Part shown: in pieces, positions 58,000 through 64,000 of the stretch
How the letters are laid out: the number at the start of each line of letters is the position of its first letter
How positions within the stretch are numbered: the stretch's first letter is position 1
DNA from: Crossaster papposus
Taxonomy: Eukaryota; Echinodermata; Asteroidea; Velatida; Solasteridae
Direction: 5' to 3'
Length of the DNA: 64,000 nt
Assembly (NCBI GenBank): GCA_037893245.1
Contig: JBAIAA010000809.1
Span: 372,001-436,000 of the forward strand
Program-made: the position numbers and the translations under genes
Notes under the pieces: model-generated
Seen by the model: the letters and a program-made list of their open reading frames with translations, nothing else
What the model was told of the DNA's origin: nothing
The model's database searches: none

Positions 58000-59565
58000 C
58001 GGTTGCTATTTCCCAGGTCAAAGCAACACTGCTAATGTTGCTAGTATTGTGAGTTTGGGCCTGATTCCTGGCCACATGGAAATTACGAGTTTGTGTCCAC
58101 CTCTACTTTTAGCCAATCAAAATCGTGGGCAAGAGCTTTTTCACTGATCTGGAGCTTTGCAGTTATTAGTAAAACGTGCATGTAGCTGGTGCAAATTTCT
58201 TGGTGGCTCGCACTTTTGTCTAGTCCAAAATTCTGTCCAAAGAGGTTGTTAGGTGGTCACTGGCCAGCATTTTCAGCGAACCAAAACAGCGGTCATAACT
58301 CACAAGTTTGTCCACCAATCTGTAACTTTGAAACTATTCAACGTGGCTTGTGTCAATATCTTGGTGGCATGCACTTTTGTCCAGTCACAATTGAGGATTG
58401 ACATAAATCTGTTGTTTCCACCAATGCACTTGTTGTTAGTCATCTGTTCTTATCACCTCTTTAGCAGCCAGCTAGCTGAACCAGTTGCCATTCTTTTACA
58501 AGTCTAAAACATTTCGTTTTTAGTGCCTGGGCCCAATTTCATATCACTGCTAGCTTTTTCAGAATTTCTGTTCGAAATGAGTTACAATTTGAAAAGTCGA
58601 CTTCAATTGGCTGACATTTGCAGGCCTTATAAAATCTGCATGCTCACACACATCAGACATTAAGCAAGTTTGGGTGCTGCTGAACAAGTCCCTTTTATCA
58701 ATTTTTGATTCAACTTCACGCATGCGCTGTTTGTTTTTCACTCGAACGCAACTAATCGATCGATGACATCAAATCTAGTTTGAGAGCACGTAATTTGTAT
58801 TTTAATAATGATTTATTTCTATTATTTTCTTCACTTAATTTAGTGCAATAAACAAATATCTTATTGTAAAGAGTTATCACCATTGGAGAAAATTATTGTA
58901 TTAAACTTTTTCAAAGCTTGCCCCGGTTTACTCTTCCTCCATCTTGAAACCTTGACGTAACTCGCGAGTGACTAGATAGAATGATCCAGTTGGACTAGCT
59001 AGTCAAACCACACATTGTCCTAGTCAACTAGATTGACCAATGGTTAAGTTTGGTTGATCTAGTCGCCCAACCGAACTTGCTCTTTGTTGCAGACTTGCGG
59101 AGATTGCAGGCTCCATTGAACAATGGATGAAATTGGCCACCGACTGCCAACTCATTTACTGGGTTATACATGTACTTCAGAACCTTGCCCGGACACCGAA
59201 ATCCAAAATTGGCAAACTGTAAACACATCACCTTGCAGTTCTAGTAAATATTTATGTGGTTGTATTTAATATTGTTCAGGCAATGAAGGTCCTTAGAAAC
59301 CAAGAATACTTTTTAAGTAAATCATTTTTTTAAGGATAAGTCTAAAAAAATGCTAATATTTATTTTCATTTTCAATTGTTTGTGTGCATTTTTACAACAT
59401 TTATAGGTTTAGTTTTCTGCTTTTCCAAATTCATATTTTTGTATTACCTGCTCTATAGATACTTTTTCCTTATTGTTTTATGTCAGCAAAACTGTAAAGA
59501 TTTTGTTCTTTTTTTAGTTTGGATTTGATTTTTTTTTAAGTATTTAATCCCACCATTGATTATTT

Positions 59566-59571
59566 AATAAA
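59566..59571 (+). terminator. Candidate poly(A) signal AATAAA
   Basis: Canonical hexamer about 3.85 kb after the stop codon in an AT-rich stretch; another lies at 58847. Choice is a guess. Confidence 0.25.
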
Positions 59572-59764
59572 GTTATTAAAGGCACTCCAATGCATACAAA
59601 CATTGAATATATTAATCCTCAAATTGATTTAATCCTTAAGTTGATGTTAGTGTTGCCCATTAAAATACATATTATTTAAAGGGTTTTTAGTCTCTAAGTC
59701 AGACTTTTTAACTTGTATGGATACACAGAATCGGAGCAGATACCAAGTGGTGATATTTATTTGT

Positions 59765-60180
59765 AGGGGTGTGCATTTACGGGTAGTTTGAGAACCGGGT
59801 ACCCGTTAAAGAAACCCTACACCAACATTTATATCTCAGAAGTTAAATCAGCTTGTTTCAAAACAATCTGCACTATAATACTGCCAAATCAGTGAGTTTA
59901 TACAGCAAGATAGAAGTGTTTATAGTGAGCTTTACTTTAGGGTGTAAACTGTAGATTCATGAGCGTCATCAATTTGAAATATATTAATTTTTTTCCTATG
60001 TAGCCTGGTTTCATTTTCAAAATGCCCAACAAATGATATTCAAAACCTTTTGCTTTCATCGTCTGAAAAGTTACTATGCAGTTTGTAAAATCGGCTACGG
60101 GTACCCGATTCCATGATCGGGAATCGGTTTCTGACATTAACAGTCGGGTACTTAAGTACCCGGTTCCAATGCACAGCCCT
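59765..60180. mobile_element. hAT-like non-autonomous element, copy 2 (uninterrupted)
   Basis: AGGGGTGTGCATTTACGGG to GGTTCCAATGCACAGCCCT. Flanked by ATTTATTTGT and ATTTATTAGT, a likely target duplication. Colinear with 31,347-31,990 minus its nested MITE. Confidence 0.85.
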
Positions 60181-60925
60181 ATTTATTAGTTAATTCAATA
60201 ATATATTTGGATTGTATTACAGTTAAATTTAATTGAATTTCTGTTGGAATGGTGAACAATCTTGTTGGGACACAAGACCCAAATCTTTAATTATGTCGTT
60301 TCAAGGGGGAGGGGGGTGTTAAATTTACTTCCCACATTTCACCATTCTTCTAATAGCGAATTGATGTACAAAAGTGTGGTTTTAATTTGATAGAATGAGG
60401 GATTTTTTTTAATCCAAGAGATTGGTTAATTCCTTATTTTAAGAATATTGTCTTTCATTCAAGTTTTATCCTGCATAATCATGCATTTTACATGTATACG
60501 TAAAGTAGTCCCTGATGACTTTAGACATAACTACATATGACAGTACAGTGTAGAACTATGCATTTTGCCATATTAATTAACTTGTATTTTAATATAAACT
60601 TTATTATTAACATATCCTCTACATATACGGACAAGTTCGTTGTGGTTGTAATATTTAACACGGTTATAATTTGTAGACATTTTTTTCAGGCACTTGTTTA
60701 AAATGGAGGTAAAAAGTTATCTTGGTGATAGTGTTTTGCAGACCATTTCTTTTTCAAAGATGTTTGGCCTCATGTACGTGTATGGAAAAGGGGGCTTATT
60801 ACGTTTTTAAAAAGTGGTTAGTACTAGCAGCGCATGAATACATTTTGCTGGTCCACATGTGCTGTAGACTGGTTCCTACTGGTTCCTATTGTGGATCTAA
60901 TACCCCGTACTGTGCGGGAACTAGT

Positions 60926-61068
60926 CTTAGGCTATGTTAGAATTGTTGGCTTTGGCTGTGACTTCGACCGCTGCTATGCTGTTGCTAAGGGTGAATGACC
61001 ACCCATAGCAACAGCATAGCAACGGCCGAAGCCGCATCCATAGCCAGCAATTCGGACACGGCCTAAGA
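60926..61068. mobile_element. Short inverted-repeat element, CTTAGGC ends
   Basis: CTTAGGCTATGTTAGAATTG pairs with CAATTCGGACACGGCCTAAG, and AGCATAGCAAC-type sequence is inverted inside (GCTATGCTGTTGCTA / TAGCAACAGCATAGC). Confidence 0.82.
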
Positions 61069-61099
61069 GTGCTGTTTGTATAATTTTATGTTAAATGAT

Positions 61100-61172
61100 T
61101 TTTGTCATGGCGGTAAAGTACACCACTGAGTAAGCAGGAGGTTGTGGGTTCGAGTCCAACCAAGTAATTATT
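61100..61172 (+). mobile_element. tRNA-like SINE fragment
   Basis: TGGCGGTAAAGTACACCACT then B box GTGGGTTCGAGTCCAACC. No full cloverleaf visible. Confidence 0.5.
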
Positions 61173-63079
61173 TTTTTCCTCGTTAGCCCTCGAACATCAC
61201 TGAGTGCAGAGAGTTTGTAAAATAGGTTGGCAAAGGGCAAACCCAAGGTAATAGGAAACGTTCAAAAGTGAGACTTAACCTGTTTTAATGTGTTATAACA
61301 GCTTAGGAATTTGGTTTGACCAATAACGGTTACATTTTCAGTTCAGCTTTTTGAAACATTGTTGTATATTTCGCCAACTGTTACTTGTGAATCTTTTGTT
61401 TTGTGTTGAACAATCCACAGGAATTTGTAATCAGGAAACATATTTAGATCATATTTTCACACAGTTAATGTTCTGAATTTGTTTTTCTTGAATATTTATT
61501 AGATTACGATGATTTGTGTATCTTTTCATATGCACCTTGAAAAAAATGGCCTTTACGGTTATTATTTGAAAAAAAAAAAATATTTTAAAATTTTTAACAA
61601 ATCCATAATCAGGTGATACGAAATGTAAACGCTTAGGTCAGTTTACTCTGTGATAAATGTTGTAAAATGCGATAAAAAAAATCTAGAATGTAGAGTAGAC
61701 AGAAAATGTTGCTTGTCTAGTGCTTTGAATAGCCCAGAGATATGGTTACACAGGTTTTATTTTTTGTGCATCTTGTTAATTTGTGTTTACCGAAAGCATG
61801 TCTTAATTGGGGGAAGATAAAGACTTTGAGTATTGAAAGCTGGGACAAATACAAATTTACCATTTTGTAGGAACATCGCCACTTGTCAAAATATTAAGTT
61901 TCTTTTTATAAAGTTGAATAGCTGAATTTAAGTTTGGGGTGTGTAGTGTGTAGGGTGTTATGATAATGGTATTAATTTTTCATTAGTCTATTTGGATAGC
62001 CTCCTTGGGGGGAAATGCTAGATGTGTAAATATTCAAATTGTCCTGATCTTTTACTTTGGTTAACATAGACAATCTTTATTAAACAAATTAACATGTACA
62101 GGAAATATGTAAAATACAGAACTATGGTGTTTATAAAAATGGTTTTGCTGGGGTTTATGAAGGGTAGCTGTTTGCGCTGAAATTATTTTATTCAAGTAAC
62201 TTTAATGGTAGAAAAAAACTACTTGTTTAAAAGTCACTTTATTTTTTAACAAAAAAATTGGTTTGATGGGATATAAAGCAGCTTAGAATATAGATGAATG
62301 TGGATGTTTTAAAGGAACAGTATACACTGAATTAACATTTTTTTTTTAATTGGTCGTATTATCAGCATCAATAATAAAAAATTATTAACCCGTACAGTGT
62401 TTTCATGCAAACCTTAACCCGGTGATCTAGTTGCTTTAAAGCAATCCAAATTAAGATTCCTAATAATTGTAGACACTGTGTAAGGTGTAGCAGCTATTGT
62501 TGGGGGAAGATGTGGTGCTGGAATGGCTTCTTGGTTGCAAAATAAACACTTTTGGGGGAAGATATGTATTTTTTTGATGTTACATTTTGTATTGTCTGTA
62601 ACCATGGAGGAATTCCTTCTTATTCCTCCATGCTGTAACCAAAACGGAAGACTTGCTACTGCTAGAATAAGTAGTCGTCATAATCGGAAATCACAGAGAT
62701 CATAGCACATTAATTCTGACAGATCAGACTAGATTGTCTGAAAGATCAGAGATGGGGTTGTCCAAGTACTAATTATGGGCATTACATGCACATTTTGTGT
62801 CGCCTATAAAACAAAGGTCTACAGCACTCTACTTACCCTGTAGAGCGAATACTACATTTGCATAAGTGCTAAGAGTTTTACTTACAATAGCGCCCCCTGG
62901 AGTCCTATCCCCGACGCCCTGGCCTGTGACATGCACACTACCAAAGATCGTAGAGCGCACACTATACTACGTTAGCGTCCTCATAGCGCAGGCGAGATAC
63001 GACGTGAAATTTTCAGCTCCTGGTTTTCACGGGTTTTTAACCGATACCTCATTGCTGTGAGAAAACTAGATAAGTTAGT

Positions 63080-63908
63080 GTTGTAGAGTTTATAGAGTGA
63101 TATTTGAGTGAATTATTTTTTGTGAAGTTAGATTTAAATGAGTAAATCTAGGAAGTTGGGGAGGACTGGGTGTGTCGGTAATGGAGGGACTTGCATCCCA
63201 CCAAACAAGCCCAATCCTAGCTCGGGGGACTGCACTGTAGCGCAACGGTGTGCGTGCAAGTTTAGCGCAAGCAGCGCCCTCTGTAGTTGGGGGCCGCGCG
63301 CGACTTGAGAAGTCGATCACTGCGCGTCTTCGAGAACGGACGTGGATCACCGCAACTCGTGAAGTACGGACGTGTGGATCGTGCGTTGTGCACTGGGCGA
63401 GGACATACAGGAGGTCAGTAGCCGGAAACACACCGGGGATCTGTAGCTTGGTCCGTGTGTTGCTACCTCGTGGGCATTAACCACTGGATCTCGGTAGTCC
63501 TGCCGCCGGCGACGGGGAGTTGTCCGATAGTTTGGGGATCGCGTTAGCGTGGCGGAAAGCGCGGCGACCAGTCTCACACTTAACGCAGGTGCCATTTCAA
63601 TGATTATTGATAAGTGATTTGTGCATTATAATTGAAGGAATGAGCATTAAAAGAACTTGATTATCGTTGTGATCCGATCAGCAGAAGTGTACGTTTGGGT
63701 CCCTTATTCGTCTGTCCTGTTCGTCAGTTGGATTCGCCCCTTCAGTGTTCTTCCTTAAGGAAACTCTTGTACGCGTTGGCGGCATACGGCACTCCGAACG
63801 AGCCCATTCCCTAGGTCACCTAGATCACCGCTCATCTAGGCTAACTTAAGCTATAGGTCTGGAGGCCAGGGCGACCTGTTACTTGTCGGGAGCCCCGGTT
63901 GCGCCACA
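63080..63908 (+). mobile_element. 5' LTR of an LTR retrotransposon (left end unresolved)
   Basis: The primer-binding site starts two bases after GCGCCACA, so the LTR ends about 63908 with CA. The left end cannot be fixed because the 3' LTR is outside the window; sequence from about 62,840 could also belong to it. The part after 63,200 is GC-richer and shows no coding. Confidence 0.6.
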
Positions 63909-63910
63909 AA

Positions 63911-63928
63911 TGGTGTCAGAAGTGGGAT
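63911..63928 (+). other. Retrotransposon primer-binding site, tRNA-Leu type
   Basis: TGGTGTCAGAAGTGGGAT is the exact complement of the 3' end, CCA included, of a common animal leucine tRNA (ATCCCACTTCTGACACCA). Confidence 0.88.
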
Positions 63929-63968
63929 AAAAGCGTACAAATAGCAGGAACCTTAAGGGATATAGGAT

Positions 63969-64000
63969 ATGGAACCACTGAACGGGGATCTGATGGAGGA
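63969..64000 (+). CDS. Possible start of retrotransposon gag, cut by window end
   Basis: ATG 41 bp after the primer-binding site opens MEPLNGDLME and continues off the window. Position fits a leader followed by gag; too short to classify. Confidence 0.45.
   Translation, partial: MEPLNGDLME

Larger units (their letters stand above)
55719..59580 (+). other. Probable DGK 3' UTR and downstream sequence
   Basis: No coding region follows the TAG. AATAAA signals occur at 58847-58852 and 59566-59571; which is used cannot be told. The stretch contains a long hairpin and a family 7 copy. A diverged tandem duplication of about 180 bp (CTTGGTGGCTCGCACTTTTG near 58,200, CTTGGTGGCATGCACTTTTG near 58,360) is also present. 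Confidence 0.5.
59581..62840. other. Downstream region without genes
   Basis: AT-rich; contains a hAT-like element, a small inverted-repeat element and a tRNA-like fragment. Nothing recognised in 60,190-60,920 and 61,180-62,840. Confidence 0.7.

Noticed and set aside
55719..62840. A second gene downstream
   Set aside because: Only short frames without splice-supported or homologous segments on either strand.
63250..63480. 76-residue frame in the LTR region
   Set aside because: No recognisable protein; sits in a non-coding LTR and is matched by a longer frame on the other strand.

Overview
The window is animal nuclear DNA: AT-rich, no operons, one spliced gene on the + strand with GT-AG introns, and introns packed with inverted-repeat transposons, tRNA-derived SINEs, a Penelope-like element and the start of an LTR retrotransposon. 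A single type I diacylglycerol kinase with very divergent introns, plus this repeat mix, suggests a marine invertebrate deuterostome, most likely an echinoderm. That placement is an inference; no species marker is visible.

The gene fills about 1,686-55,718. I reconstruct 20 coding exons by hand. They join in phase into 925 codons including the TAG stop, starting inside the N-terminal recoverin-homology (RVH) domain. The start codon, promoter and first RVH exons lie left of the window. Domain order is RVH (partial), a long Ser/Thr/Ala- and Lys/Arg-rich linker, two EF-hands, two C1 zinc fingers, the DAG kinase catalytic domain with its GGDGT motif, the accessory domain, and a short tail ending DIRI. 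This is the layout of vertebrate DGK alpha, beta and gamma: a Ca2+-regulated enzyme that phosphorylates diacylglycerol to phosphatidic acid.

Layout: 1-1,685 upstream intron with three inverted-repeat elements; 1,686-2,058 RVH/linker exon; 2,059-20,587 an 18.5 kb intron with a decayed Penelope-like element (about 6.0-7.7 kb) and many MITEs; 20,588-23,508 linker exons; 23,509-30,734 intron with SINEs and MITEs; 30,735-35,499 EF-hand exons and first C1; 40,009-44,339 second C1, split by an intron holding a 3.1 kb repeat array rich in TGACGTCA; 45.0-45.35 kb a 14-bp G-quadruplex-type minisatellite; 45,653-48,465 linker and start of the catalytic domain; 48,832-55,718 rest of the catalytic and accessory domains; then probable 3' UTR and intergenic repeats; at about 63-64 kb an LTR, a tRNA-Leu primer-binding site and the first codons of a possible gag.

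The most unusual features are: (1) a set of unrelated inverted-repeat families all flanked by TTAA, several sharing one TTAA back-to-back; (2) in-frame alternative splicing potential in the RVH-EF linker, including an apparent GC-AG intron; (3) CRE-like palindrome arrays in two introns; (4) near-perfect long hairpins within, or just beyond, the transcription unit.
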